Notes: generated by a model from the sequence alone, not told the origin. DNA of 64,000 nt from CAIYUC01 sp963682005 (GCA_963682005.1 OY820914.1:1798001-1862000); one strand, 5' to 3'; counted from the stretch's first letter, positions 26,205-35,595 are shown. Numbers and translations: made by a program.

Positions 26205-26212
26205 TATATTTG
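26205..26212 (+). promoter_or_regulatory. -7 promoter element of the S74 surface protein
   Basis: TATATTTG, a perfect TAnnTTTG match. The leader to the ATG at 26419 would be about 200 nt. Confidence 0.45.
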
Positions 26213-26418
26213 GCGATGTTCTCTATATGATAGGATCAAAGTAGGTGTGTTTTAAATCAACTATATAATTTGAGTCGCTCAGAATAGTTGCTTTTCCGGA
26301 AGAATAAACCTGTCAAACGGAAGAAAATGATAACCTGAAGTTATCATCGGTCAAGATTAAAAACCGAAAAAGAATTATTCTGCCAAATTATATTTCAAAT
26401 CACTTAAAACTACCTGTC

Positions 26419-29400
26419 ATGAAGAAGAACATCTCCATTCTGCTGTTGTTGTTCCTGGGGTTTACCACATGGGCACAATTTCCCGAGGCGATCAATTACC
26501 AGGCTGTCGTGCGCGACGCAAGCGGCAACATTCTACCCAACCAATCCGTACGTTTCCGGTTAAGCTTATTACGCGGGAGCGCCTCCGGGACTGTGATCTA
26601 CAGCGAAACCCATTTGAAAACTACCAACGCCAACGGCCTGGCAACACTGGCTATTGGCCAGGGCACAGTAGTGTCCGGCACTTTCACCAGCATCGATTGG
26701 AACAGTGCACTTTATTATGTGAAAACAGAGATGGATCCGGCCGGCGGTACGGCTTATCAGGTAATGGGAACCACACAGTTTCTTTCGGTACCGTATGCCG
26801 AATATGCAAAGGTTGCAGGCAATGGTGTTTCCTCCGGGACCAGCGGCCAGACGTTGAGAAATAGTGGTACGGGCTGGCTTCCGGATGGCAACCTGACCAA
26901 TGATGGAACCAAGATAGGCATAGGTACGGCAAGTCCGGATAATTCTTCCATCCTGGAGGTCAAATCAACCACCAAGGGGATCCTTCTACCGCGGATGCTT
27001 GCGGCACAACGGCTGGCTATTGCAAGTCCGGCTGAAGGATTGACCGTTTACCAGACTGATGGTGTGAGTGGGTATTACGTAAAAACTGCAGCGGGCTGGA
27101 TCCTGCTGGGCGGATCGAATCTTACCGGTTCGGGAGTGAACGGGCATGTGGCATTCTGGACAGGAGCCGGTTCACTTAGCAGCAACAGCGGCCTTTTCTG
27201 GGATAATACAAACGGCAGGCTGGGATTAGGAACATCTTCCCCATTATACCAGCTTTCCCTTACCGGCTCCATGAACCTTCCGCAAACGACCGCAACAACC
27301 GGGGTTATCAACATAAGTGGAAACCGGTTTATCCATGCATACGGAACTGATAATACCTTTTTGGGAGCAAGCTCAGGAAATTTCAGCCTGACGAACAGTG
27401 GAAATACAGGGATCGGGAAAGATGCCCTTCATTCATTAACTTCGGGAGAGGGGATGACGGCTGTAGGGTATTATGCGCTCCGCACACAAACAGCCGGATT
27501 CGGAAACACAGCGGTGGGTTATAATGCAGGACTCATGAATTCGACAAACAGTTTCAATACCTACATCGGGTCCAATGCCGGAGCTGAAAATACCAAGACA
27601 TACGGCACGTTCCTCGGTTATTTCGCCGGCTCGAACAACGACGGTTCAAGCAATACATTTGTGGGTTCATATGCAGGAAGCAACAACCTGACAGGAATGA
27701 ACAATATATTTATCGGAAGTTCGGCCGGCATGAATGAAACCGGCAGCAACAAACTCTACATCGAAAATTCCAATTCTGCAGCACCTTTGATCTATGGAGA
27801 CTTTACCTCAAATTATGTCAGGATCAACGGAGATTTTGGCATCCTCGAAGGTGGTACAACGCCTTCCTACTTCACAAGCTTTACCGGTGGTGACCAGGCT
27901 GCGGACTTAAACTATAAGCTGCCTGCCGCCTATCCCGCTTTAGCAGGGCAGGCTTTGACTTCAACGTTGGGAGGGACCCTTTCCTGGGCGAGCACCGAAC
28001 AGCCGCTGACAATACAGAATGGATTGACCCGCGCCACAAACACCGTAAAACTCGGTGGAGCTCTCACAGAGAATACCGCCATCACCCAGGACGGTACCGA
28101 AACGCTCACGATCGTCAACAGCGGGAGCGGCAATACGATGGTCAACCTGACGGGCACCGGCGATTTTCAGCTCCAGGATAACGGAACAGCTTTTTTCACG
28201 GCCACGGATGGAGGAAGGATCGGGATCGGAACCGCGACCCCAAACCAGCAGCTTGAACTTACCGGGAACCTGCGGTTACCCACAACTACCACCACTTCCG
28301 GGATCATCTATTCGGGAACGACCCCTTACATCAGCAGTCTGGGCACATCGAATAATTTCATCGGCAAACTATGCGGGAACCTTACTCTTACAACTGCAAT
28401 TTACAACAATGCAATCGGCGACAGCGCTTTATATTCCCTTACCAGCGGAGACAAGAATGTAGCCCTGGGCCAGGGAGCCTTAAAATCTGTTACGACATCG
28501 GTAGGGAATATCGGGATCGGCTATGACGCCGGCAGGAGCATTGTTGATGCTGCAGGATATAATACTATAATCGGGTACCAGGCAGGCATCCTGAACAATT
28601 CGGACCGGAATACATTCCTCGGTTGTGAAACTGGTTTTTCAAATACGGCCGGCCATTATGACGTTTTTGTAGGACACCAGGCGGGGTACAGGAATGAAAC
28701 GGCAAACAACTGTACGGCCCTTGGGTACAAGGCTCTTTTCAGCCAGACCGGCGATGCGACAGACAACGATTTGAACAATACGGCTGTGGGATTCCAGGCC
28801 CTTTACTGGAATAATCCTACAAGCAGCGACAATGGTCGTCATAACGTTGCAATCGGAAATGATGCACTCAAAATTAATTCAACGGGAGCCTATAATACAT
28901 CAGTAGGTTCCCAGGCATCCCTGAATAACACAACGGGTAATTACAATACCTCGGTAGGTTACCAGGCATCCCTGAATACCTCATTGGGGAATTATAATAC
29001 CAGCATGGGTTATGAAGCACTGAACCACAATTCGACAGGTGTATTCAACACGGCAGTCGGGGCGAGTGCTATGTTTTTTTCGACCGGTGAATACAATACT
29101 GCTATTGGAGCAGGCGCTCTCTATGGAACCGGTGCGGGCAGTTACAATACGGCCATCGGGTATTACGCGATCATCAATCCCGGCACGGTTGAAAATTCCA
29201 TTGTTATCGGGTATGATGCAAAATCCACATTGAGCAACCAGGTCATGCTGGGGAATGCGGATATGACCTCACTTTATTGCATGGGAGCCTATGTCGGCAC
29301 TGTGGGCACGACCAACAGGGATCTCTATGTTGATAACACCGGGAAGATCGGTTATGTCTCTTCTTCCGCAAGGTATAAAAACAACATCCGGGACATGGAA

Positions 29401-29718
29401 AACATCGACTGGCTGTACAATCTGCGGCCTGTCAACTTCGCTTACAAATCGGATGACCTTAAGAAAAAACAATATGGCCTGATCGCCGAAGAAGTAGAGA
29501 AGGTCAATCCTTCATTTGTCAGCTATAACCCTGACGGTTCCATCGAAACAGTATCATACAACCAGTTGATTACGCCAATGGTCAAAGCGATCCAGGATCA
29601 GAAAAAGGCCATCTCCGACCTTCAATCGGAGGTGGAACAACTGAAAAAAGACAGGGAATTACTGATGTCGCGACTCGATGCCCTGGAAAAAAAGGAGAGC
29701 CTGGTTTCGAAAAAATAG
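26419..29718 (+). CDS. Surface fibre protein with C-terminal intramolecular chaperone (peptidase S74)
   Basis: 1,099 residues with a signal peptide (to TWAQ, about residue 20). Residues about 20-125 form the conserved N-terminal domain seen in many Bacteroidota fibre proteins (FPEAINYQAVVRDASGNILPN). The middle contains two blocks of short repeats built on N-T-A-[VI]-G-[YA]-x-[AS] (about 325-445 and 655-920), typical of a trimeric left-handed beta-roll. The endosialidase-type chaperone domain follows (SSARYKNNIRDMENIDWLYNL; QYGLIAEEVEKVNPSFVSY). It ends with a coiled coil (DLQSEVEQLKKDRELLMSRLDALEKK). The chaperone normally trimerises the fibre and cuts itself off before a Ser. Adhesion is the likely role. 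There is no T9SS domain. Confidence 0.85.
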   Translation: MKKNISILLLLFLGFTTWAQFPEAINYQAVVRDASGNILPNQSVRFRLSLLRGSASGTVIYSETHLKTTNANGLATLAIGQGTVVSGTFTSIDWNSALYYVKTEMDPAGGTAYQVMGTTQFLSVPYAEYAKVAGNGVSSGTSGQTLRNSGTGWLPDGNLTNDGTKIGIGTASPDNSSILEVKSTTKGILLPRMLAAQRLAIASPAEGLTVYQTDGVSGYYVKTAAGWILLGGSNLTGSGVNGHVAFWTGAGSLSSNSGLFWDNTNGRLGLGTSSPLYQLSLTGSMNLPQTTATTGVINISGNRFIHAYGTDNTFLGASSGNFSLTNSGNTGIGKDALHSLTSGEGMTAVGYYALRTQTAGFGNTAVGYNAGLMNSTNSFNTYIGSNAGAENTKTYGTFLGYFAGSNNDGSSNTFVGSYAGSNNLTGMNNIFIGSSAGMNETGSNKLYIENSNSAAPLIYGDFTSNYVRINGDFGILEGGTTPSYFTSFTGGDQAADLNYKLPAAYPALAGQALTSTLGGTLSWASTEQPLTIQNGLTRATNTVKLGGALTENTAITQDGTETLTIVNSGSGNTMVNLTGTGDFQLQDNGTAFFTATDGGRIGIGTATPNQQLELTGNLRLPTTTTTSGIIYSGTTPYISSLGTSNNFIGKLCGNLTLTTAIYNNAIGDSALYSLTSGDKNVALGQGALKSVTTSVGNIGIGYDAGRSIVDAAGYNTIIGYQAGILNNSDRNTFLGCETGFSNTAGHYDVFVGHQAGYRNETANNCTALGYKALFSQTGDATDNDLNNTAVGFQALYWNNPTSSDNGRHNVAIGNDALKINSTGAYNTSVGSQASLNNTTGNYNTSVGYQASLNTSLGNYNTSMGYEALNHNSTGVFNTAVGASAMFFSTGEYNTAIGAGALYGTGAGSYNTAIGYYAIINPGTVENSIVIGYDAKSTLSNQVMLGNADMTSLYCMGAYVGTVGTTNRDLYVDNTGKIGYVSSSARYKNNIRDMENIDWLYNLRPVNFAYKSDDLKKKQYGLIAEEVEKVNPSFVSYNPDGSIETVSYNQLITPMVKAIQDQKKAISDLQSEVEQLKKDRELLMSRLDALEKKESLVSKK

Positions 29719-29728
29719 ACCTGCTTGT

Positions 29729-29820
29729 GTACCCTCCCCGACCCCGAGTACTCGGGGTCTTCCCCTCCCAAGTTCCCCGCGTACGCGGGGATCCAGGGAG
29801 GGGATAAGAGGGGTGGGTAC
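29729..29820. repeat. Nested hairpin repeat, family B, both loops expanded
   Basis: Same outline as 12398-12480 and 22028-22095. Here the small GACCTTCGGTC hairpin is replaced by GACCCCGAGTACTCGGGGTC. The loop of CCCCTCCC/GGGAGGGG is filled by AAGTTCCCCGCGTACGCGGGG plus ATCCA. It lies between two co-directional genes, just upstream of the MFS promoter. Confidence 0.8.
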
Positions 29821-29835
29821 GTAGGGGATATTCAT

Positions 29836-29843
29836 TATCTTTG
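29836..29843 (+). promoter_or_regulatory. -7 promoter element of the MFS transporter
   Basis: TATCTTTG, a perfect TAnnTTTG match. It overlaps the TTG codon at 29841 that would begin the longest frame, so the real start is the ATG at 29862. Confidence 0.55.
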
Positions 29844-29861
29844 GACCTTATCCTGGATTCA

Positions 29862-31187
29862 ATGACCACACCACCGTCTACTGCTGCCGCCACTGCAACA
29901 ACTCCCCGATTTCTCAATGAACACCAGAAACTGACAAAGGTCCATTACAAGATCCTCGGGATGAGCTGGGCCGGGTGGGTCTTCGATTTTTATGACCTGA
30001 TCCTGTTCACCTTTCTGATGATCCCGATTGCAAAGGAGTACCATTTCAGCGATATGCAAATGTCGTATGTGCTGGGTTCCTGCCTGGCGGCAACGGCGAT
30101 CGGGGGAGTGATATTCGGGATCCTGGCGGACCGTTACGGCAGGCGGCCGGTTTTGCAATGGACTGTGCTTACCTATTCCATCGGCAGCCTGTTATCAGGG
30201 CTGGCCGGCTCATTCTGGCTCCTGATGATCTTCCGGATCATTACCGGGCTTGGTGTCGGCGGCGAATGGGGAACAGGTCAAACCTATATCGGGGAAACAT
30301 TCCCCTGCAAGAATCGCGGCCGGTATTGTGCGTTTATGCAAACCGGAGCCCCCATCGGTATTGCACTCGCTTCGCTGGTGGGCGGATTGCTTGCTCCTGT
30401 CATCGGCTGGCGGTTTTGTTTTTTTGTATCGGTACTTCCCGCATTCATGGTGCTCTATATCCGGAAGCATTTACCGGAATCCGATCTCTGGCTGGAACGG
30501 AAAAAGAACCTGAAGGCCGGATCACGGTCTGTTCAGGAACTGGGGATGGCCGGGATAAACCAATTAAGCCAGCTTTTCAACACCAGGAACCGGAAATATT
30601 TCATCCTCGCACTGATTCTGGCCATTTTTGACATGTCGGCATACTGGCTCACCTATTCCTGGATGCCGGGCTACCTTCACACGGAACGGAATTTTACGCT
30701 GACTAAATCCGTTCTCTGGATGCTCGTCACGCAATCCGGCGGATTTCTCGGGTACCTGCTTTTTGGTATTGTGTCCGACAGGATCGGCAGAAGGCCCGCC
30801 TATAGCATATATTCCGTCATCATGGCCCTGGGACTCGTGATGGTGACGATCTTCTGGGACCATATCGTGATGTATCCGCCGATCATCCTTGCTTTCATGT
30901 TCATGGTGGGTTTCGGTACCGGGATGTTCGGAGGGTTCGGCGCCCTGTTCTCAGAGCTTTTCCCAACCTCCGTCAGGAACACGGCGATGGGGTCGGCATT
31001 CAACCTGGCCCGGGGCGTACAATTCCTTACTCCCGTGATGATCTCCGTTATTGCCGTGAAATTCGGCCTGGGCGGAGGCATTTCACTTGCCGCCCTGTTC
31101 GCCCTTCTCACCGGCGCGTGGATCTGGACTTTCCCTGAAACGAGAGGGAAAAAGCTGTATGCTGAGGATCATCTGATGAGTTGTTGA
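29862..31187 (+). CDS. MFS transporter (metabolite:H+ symporter type)
   Basis: 441 residues from the ATG at 29862, chosen because the promoter box covers the upstream TTG. Twelve hydrophobic segments. The loop 2-3 motif GILADRYGRRPVLQW and its repeat in the second half (GIVSDRIGRRPAYSI) are clear, as is GLGVGGEWGTGQTYIGE in helix 4. That last signature is typical of the sugar/aromatic-acid/metabolite symporter groups (PcaK, ShiA, NaiP-like). The protein probably imports an organic acid by proton symport; the substrate is not deducible. The N-terminal 20 residues are Thr/Ala-rich and cytoplasmic. An 8-bp tandem array begins within its last codons. Confidence 0.9.
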   Translation: MTTPPSTAAATATTPRFLNEHQKLTKVHYKILGMSWAGWVFDFYDLILFTFLMIPIAKEYHFSDMQMSYVLGSCLAATAIGGVIFGILADRYGRRPVLQWTVLTYSIGSLLSGLAGSFWLLMIFRIITGLGVGGEWGTGQTYIGETFPCKNRGRYCAFMQTGAPIGIALASLVGGLLAPVIGWRFCFFVSVLPAFMVLYIRKHLPESDLWLERKKNLKAGSRSVQELGMAGINQLSQLFNTRNRKYFILALILAIFDMSAYWLTYSWMPGYLHTERNFTLTKSVLWMLVTQSGGFLGYLLFGIVSDRIGRRPAYSIYSVIMALGLVMVTIFWDHIVMYPPIILAFMFMVGFGTGMFGGFGALFSELFPTSVRNTAMGSAFNLARGVQFLTPVMISVIAVKFGLGGGISLAALFALLTGAWIWTFPETRGKKLYAEDHLMSC

Positions 31188-31212
31188 GTTGTTTAGTTGT
31201 TGATTTGTTGAT
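31181..31212. repeat. 8-bp-period tandem array at the MFS stop codon
   Basis: Four units in exact 8-bp register: TTGTTGAG, TTGTTTAG, TTGTTGAT, TTGTTGAT. The first unit contains the stop codon TGA (31185-31187), so the array starts inside the coding sequence. Confidence 0.7.
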
Positions 31213-31220
31213 TTTATTTA

Positions 31221-31275
31221 GCCTCATCCCCTGCACCCCTTCTCCTTCAGGAGAAGGGGACGGGGGTTGAGGTGC
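31221..31275. repeat. Nested hairpin repeat, family A (simple loop)
   Basis: CCTCATCCCCTGCACCCC then CTTCTCCTTCAGGAGAAG then GGGGACGGGGGTTGAGGTG. The flanks equal those at 3376-3444, while the centre here is a plain hairpin. Probably a terminator after the MFS gene. Confidence 0.7.
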
Positions 31276-31460
31276 CTAGGTAAATACCCCGTCGCTTGCG
31301 GCGAGGAGTTTCAATAGCCTGGGTAAAATGTATCCCTCCTGAATTTCTTTCCTCACAACATACTTCTTTCTTTATCTCTTTACTTTATAATGGGGTGGAA
31401 GATCACTTGCTTATATCTTCGGTATATTCTGATACACTTTTGCATACAAAAAGCATACAG

Positions 31461-31600
31461 GAAGGATACAGGAAGGATATAGGAAGAATACAGGAAACAT
31501 ATAGAAAGGATACAGGGAAATATAATCTAAGATCTAAGATCTAAGATCTAAAAACTAAAAATCCAAGATCTAAGATCTGAAAATCTAAAATCCAAATTCT
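31461..31600. repeat. Two adjacent short tandem arrays (11-bp and 7-bp periods)
   Basis: 31461-31515 has five units of an 11-bp period based on GAAGGATACAG (variants GAAGGATATAG, GAAGAATACAG, GAAACATATAG, AAAGGATACAG). From 31525 a second array with GATCTAA at a 7-bp period runs, decaying, to about 31600. The 82-codon frame at 31296-31544 is mostly this array and is not credible as a gene. Together with the hairpin repeat this accounts for most of the 31188-31716 gap. Confidence 0.7.
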
Positions 31601-31666
31601 TAATGCTCTCCGAACTTTTCCGGAACCAAAATTCTTTCTGAATTGAAGACCGGTATGATAAATTGT

Positions 31667-31674
31667 TATATTTA
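31667..31674 (+). promoter_or_regulatory. -7-like promoter element of the Omp85-like barrel gene
   Basis: TATATTTA, one mismatch from TAnnTTTG, 42 bp before the ATG at 31717. It lies inside the longer frame starting at 31663, arguing against that start. Confidence 0.35.
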
Positions 31675-31716
31675 TCCCTGTTTTCTGCCTTACGGCTGTC
31701 ACCTAAACTGACCGAG

Positions 31717-32880
31717 ATGAAAAGAAGCATACTGTCCCTGTTCCTTATTCTGGCGATCGCAACCTTGCCTGGTATGGCCCAGAAGAAAACGTCGACGTTC
31801 AAGGACACGCTTGATCATAAGTTCGACATGAGCAACTACATCATCAACCTTCATGGATTTATTCCCTGGCCGACAATTATAACGGAACCGGCACTCGGGA
31901 GCTTTGGCCTTGCGTTGGCTGCTGTTTTTATCAGTCCTCAAAAGTCCTCAGGCAAATCAGAAGACGCTTACCGGTTCCCCGATATCACCGGGATTGCGGG
32001 AATGTACACCCTCAACAATACATGGGGTGTCGGGGCGTTAAGGCAGGGTTCTTTTCCTTCCATCGGCATGAGGTACACCATTGGGGCCGGATATGCGGAT
32101 GCCCATATGGATTTTTACCGTGAATTACCACATCTTGATAAACAACTGAAGCAGCAGTTCAACCTGAAACCGATCGTAGCGGCAATAGATGTGAGCGAGA
32201 ATCTTTACAAGCGAAAGATCTATGTTGGCCTGAGGTACCAGTTTACACGGATGATCGTCAACTATGATCTGAAGAATACAGGCGATACGACTTTCAGGAT
32301 TGATTTTGATTCGATCTTCGATTCGAAGAATTTAAATAAAAACCTTGGTAATGGCGGGATCTATCTTGAATTTGATTACCGGAATTCAATGTTTACCCCT
32401 GATAAAGGATTAAGGTTCAAAACCACCTATACCTTCGGACGCCAATGGACAGCCAGTGATTTTGACTATGACCAGCTGGTGGTAAATGCAAATATGTTCA
32501 TCCAGTTCTGGAAACCCTGGGTTTGCGGACTTCGGGCAACCGGCCAGGCGATGTTCAATACGGTGCCTTTTTACTATTACCCTTATCTTGATATGCGGGG
32601 GATCCCGATGATGCGATACCAGGGGCAGAAAACACTATTATTTGAAACAGAACAGCGTGTTGATGTGACCCGGCGGTGGAGCCTTGTAGGCTTTGTGGGA
32701 TCCGGAAGGACCTGGAGCGATTCGAAGTACATGAGCGATGATACCTGGCATTGGGCCGGCGGTGCCGGATTCCGCTACCTGGTGGCACGACTTTTCAAAT
32801 TGCGAATGGGTTTTGACGTTGCCGTCAGCAAAGATCAGTTCGCCTACTACTTCGTATTCGGACATTACTGGAACCGGTAG
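31717..32880 (+). CDS. Omp85/BamA-family outer-membrane barrel without POTRA domains
   Basis: 387 residues from the ATG at 31717, where the signal peptide MKRSILSLFLILAIATLPGMAQ begins. The mature protein is a run of alternating beta strands with the Omp85 features FDYRNSMFTPDKGLRFKTTYTFG and MRGIPMMRYQGQ. The latter corresponds to the conserved VRGF/Y motif of loop 6, which is tucked into the barrel. No POTRA repeat precedes the barrel, unlike BamA or TamA, so this is the short surface-antigen D15-type form. Its role may be transport or docking rather than assembly. Rhodanese and OmpA genes follow on the same strand, each with its own promoter. Confidence 0.82.
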   Translation: MKRSILSLFLILAIATLPGMAQKKTSTFKDTLDHKFDMSNYIINLHGFIPWPTIITEPALGSFGLALAAVFISPQKSSGKSEDAYRFPDITGIAGMYTLNNTWGVGALRQGSFPSIGMRYTIGAGYADAHMDFYRELPHLDKQLKQQFNLKPIVAAIDVSENLYKRKIYVGLRYQFTRMIVNYDLKNTGDTTFRIDFDSIFDSKNLNKNLGNGGIYLEFDYRNSMFTPDKGLRFKTTYTFGRQWTASDFDYDQLVVNANMFIQFWKPWVCGLRATGQAMFNTVPFYYYPYLDMRGIPMMRYQGQKTLLFETEQRVDVTRRWSLVGFVGSGRTWSDSKYMSDDTWHWAGGAGFRYLVARLFKLRMGFDVAVSKDQFAYYFVFGHYWNR

Positions 32881-32931
32881 TGATTTGAATTTCCCACCCG
32901 CGCCGTAGGTTTCGAGATTTCGGGTTTTGCG

Positions 32932-32939
32932 TATCTTTG
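32932..32939 (+). promoter_or_regulatory. -7 promoter element of the secreted rhodanese-like gene
   Basis: TATCTTTG, a perfect TAnnTTTG match, 13 bp before the ATG at 32953. Confidence 0.5.
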
Positions 32940-32952
32940 CTGAAAAATTATC

Positions 32953-33396
32953 ATGAAAAGGCAAAAATATATCCTGTCTGGAATACTTACGGTTTTCCTT
33001 TCATTCACGACGATAATCCTGTCAGCACAGTCCGGTGATCCCTGGACGTCAAAAGACCTGATGGCGCCGGAAACACTTGCTACAATGATCGGTAAGCCGA
33101 ACGGCCAGAAACCGATCATATTCAATATCGGTCCGCTTGACGACATTAAGGGAGCCATCAATATCGGCAGTACGAATAAAAAGGCAAACCTCGATAAATT
33201 AACCAAGGCACTTGCCGGTGTTCCAAAAGATAAAATGGTTGTCATTTATTGTGGTTGCTGCCCTTTCAAAAATTGCCCGAATATCAGACCGGCCTTCAAC
33301 CTGCTGAAAGAACAGGGGTTTAAAAACCCAAAGCTGCTTAACCTGAGTCATAACCTCAAGGTTGACTGGACAGATCCCGGTTACCCGATGAATTAG
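32953..33396 (+). CDS. Secreted rhodanese-like protein with CGCCPFxxC loop
   Basis: 147 residues with a signal peptide (cleavage near SAQ, residue 26). The rest resembles a short rhodanese domain. The active-site segment is VVIYCGCCPFKNC with Cys at residues 100, 102, 103 and 108; in classical rhodaneses one Cys here carries a persulfide. Four cysteines in nine residues are unusual and suggest metal binding or a thiol relay. The protein should act in the periplasm. It lies upstream of the OmpA-like gene and of a second rhodanese fused to a T9SS domain. Confidence 0.78.
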   Translation: MKRQKYILSGILTVFLSFTTIILSAQSGDPWTSKDLMAPETLATMIGKPNGQKPIIFNIGPLDDIKGAINIGSTNKKANLDKLTKALAGVPKDKMVVIYCGCCPFKNCPNIRPAFNLLKEQGFKNPKLLNLSHNLKVDWTDPGYPMN

Positions 33397-33477
33397 TTTT
33401 CATCGGTTCATCCCCTGGGACATCGTGATCATCCGGGAAAATAATATCTTTACAACTCATACTATAACTATCTGAAT

Positions 33478-34557
33478 ATGACAAGAACTTCCGGATCAAT
33501 TTTAACATTACTATTTTCAGGACTTGCTTTGGCTGTATCGGCACAGCAGGAACAGCCAGCCTTTGAATCGTATTCGAAATACGATTTTACGCCGGGTGAG
33601 AAAGTGATATTTTTCAATGATTTCAGCGAAGCTGTGGTGGGAGATTTCCCTGCCGCCTGGAATACCAATGGCTCAGGGGAAGTGGTTACAACAAATCTGT
33701 ACCCCGGAAAATGGTTCAAAATGACAGGTTCAGGGTCGACTTCCCTCGAGGAAGGTGTTAAGCTTCCCGATAATTACACCATAGAATTTGATGTCATCGC
33801 CCATCCAAACGGAAAAGAAGGTGAAAATTTCAATTTCGGTTTTTACCTCTACAGTGCAGAAAACCCAAAAGACCTGAATGAAGGAGGCGCTGTTCCGGGG
33901 AAAGTCGGAATAAAAATGGAGTTTGGCTACCGTGCGACATACAGTGCCTACGACGAAACCGGTTACACGCTTGACGGAGTGAATGAAAATGCGGTGATGA
34001 ATCCGGATAAAAAGTACCGCCTGTCGTTCTGGGTGCAGAAAACCAGGCTGAGGGTTTACCAGGACCAGGTCAAGATATTTGATCTGCCGAAGGTAATGAC
34101 CGCAGGCCACCAGTATAATATGATGCGTTTTGAATTGTGGGATGCCGGCGAACCGATGGTAACGAATTTCAGGATTGCCACAGGTCTGCCCGACATGCGC
34201 AACAAACTCCTCACGGAAGGCAAACTGGTGAGTTACGGCATTTATTTCGATGTCAATAAAGATGTGGTGAAACCCGAATCTTACGGCACGCTAAAAGGAA
34301 TTGCCGACGTACTGAAAGAAAACCCCGATCTCCGGATCAGGATCGTCGGTTATACAGACAGTGACGGGGCTGATGCAGCCAATCTCGACCTGTCGAAACG
34401 CCGCGGTGCCGCTGTAAAAAGTGAGCAGGTAAAGAATTTTGACATCAGTGCTTCACGTCTTGAATCAGATGGGCAGGGAGAAGCCAAGCCCGTTGCACCA
34501 AACGATACCCCCGTTAACAAAGCGTTGAACCGGAGGGTCGAGTTTATTAAATTATAA
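33478..34557 (+). CDS. OmpA-family protein with N-terminal lectin-like domain
   Basis: 359 residues with a signal peptide ending near SAQ (residue 22). Residues about 35-235 form a concanavalin/LamG-like beta-sandwich (FNDFSEAVVGDFPAAW; YTIEFDVIAHPNG; MRFELWDAG). Residues about 250-359 are an OmpA C-terminal peptidoglycan-binding domain (GIYFDVNKDVVKPESYGTL; GYTDSDGADAANLDLSKRRG; NRRVEFIKL), keeping the Asp and Arg that bind diaminopimelate. It should tether the sandwich domain to the cell wall in the periplasm. It is followed after 3 bp by the rhodanese-T9SS gene, so the two are co-transcribed. Confidence 0.87.
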   Translation: MTRTSGSILTLLFSGLALAVSAQQEQPAFESYSKYDFTPGEKVIFFNDFSEAVVGDFPAAWNTNGSGEVVTTNLYPGKWFKMTGSGSTSLEEGVKLPDNYTIEFDVIAHPNGKEGENFNFGFYLYSAENPKDLNEGGAVPGKVGIKMEFGYRATYSAYDETGYTLDGVNENAVMNPDKKYRLSFWVQKTRLRVYQDQVKIFDLPKVMTAGHQYNMMRFELWDAGEPMVTNFRIATGLPDMRNKLLTEGKLVSYGIYFDVNKDVVKPESYGTLKGIADVLKENPDLRIRIVGYTDSDGADAANLDLSKRRGAAVKSEQVKNFDISASRLESDGQGEAKPVAPNDTPVNKALNRRVEFIKL

Positions 34558-34560
34558 CCC

Positions 34561-35592
34561 GTGAAAATTGGATTGTACACCAGAGCAGCAGGATCCGGAA
34601 TTTTGTGGATCATTCTATTGTTCTTCACCTTCCCGGGATTTTCACAGGACGCTGATTCCATCCAGGCAAACTTCAATGTCTACAGGTGCGACAGCCTGGT
34701 GCAGGCCAATGCGCTCAATCCCGACTTTGTGATCATGGATGTGCGGACACCCGGCGAATATATTCCGGATCATCTGGAAGGAGCGATCAACAGGAACTAT
34801 TATGATGCTGATTTTTCCAGCCAGATTGATCTTTTGCCCCGGAATAAGATGTACCTGATCCATTGCCAGGGCGGGAGCAGAAGCGCCAACGTCTTTACCC
34901 TTATGATTTCAATGGGTTTTCCGTCGGTGATCAACATGGTTGGAGGGATCAATGCCTGGAAAAATGCGGGCTTCCCGACAACTGACACTTTCGCCCCGCT
35001 GCTCATGGCTGTTTCCGATACCATCGTTCCGAATGATTCAATCGTGATCGGGACGACCGATACGATCCGGCTCACAATCACGAATCGGGCCAATGATACC
35101 TTGCGGTTCACATCGCTTACATCACTCGCAGGAACCGAATTCAGTACTGACTTCAACCTGGCCACCACGATCACCGGGCCGTTCGACTATACGTTCTCTG
35201 TATTCTACGCCCCGGTGGATGAAAACACTGATGCCGTCACGTTCCGGATCGAAAGCAACGGGGGCCCGGTACAGTTCCACATCACCAGGACAGGGAGAGT
35301 GTCTGCGGCCGGAATCAGAGGATGGACAATGGAGGATGGAAAATTGAATATCGGGATATTTCCGAATCCTGTTCATACAACTTCCAGTCTTGTGTTTGAC
35401 CTGGAGGATCCGGGAATCGTTGAGATCTCGGTATTCAGCCCTGACGGGCAGATCGTGAGCAAAACCATGCAGAACGGGTTCGCCGGAAAGAACCGGTTGA
35501 CGTTCGATGCCTCAGGCCTGGCGCCTGGCGCTTATTTCATTCGTGTGCGATCCGGGAAACAGTTGGCTGGCGGGAAGTTGGTGAAGTGGTGA
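34561..35592 (+). CDS. Rhodanese domain fused to a T9SS sorting domain
   Basis: 343 residues, starting with GTG 3 bp after the preceding stop. The signal peptide ends near FSQ (residue 29). Residues about 40-135 are a rhodanese domain with the substrate-binding entry VRTPGEY and the active loop HCQGGSRSAN (Cys 102). Residues about 145-255 form an ASPM/Hydin-like Ig domain (GTTDTIRLTITNRANDTLRF). Residues about 270-343 are a T9SS type A domain (IFPNPVHTTSSLVF ... AGGKLVKW). The catalytic domain should therefore be displayed outside the cell, unusual for a sulfurtransferase. Co-transcribed with the OmpA-family gene. Confidence 0.86.
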   Translation: MKIGLYTRAAGSGILWIILLFFTFPGFSQDADSIQANFNVYRCDSLVQANALNPDFVIMDVRTPGEYIPDHLEGAINRNYYDADFSSQIDLLPRNKMYLIHCQGGSRSANVFTLMISMGFPSVINMVGGINAWKNAGFPTTDTFAPLLMAVSDTIVPNDSIVIGTTDTIRLTITNRANDTLRFTSLTSLAGTEFSTDFNLATTITGPFDYTFSVFYAPVDENTDAVTFRIESNGGPVQFHITRTGRVSAAGIRGWTMEDGKLNIGIFPNPVHTTSSLVFDLEDPGIVEISVFSPDGQIVSKTMQNGFAGKNRLTFDASGLAPGAYFIRVRSGKQLAGGKLVKW

Positions 35593-35595
35593 CGG

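Noticed and set aside
31296..31544. 82-codon frame on the plus strand
   Set aside because: Its C-terminal part is only the translation of the 11-bp tandem array, and no promoter precedes it.
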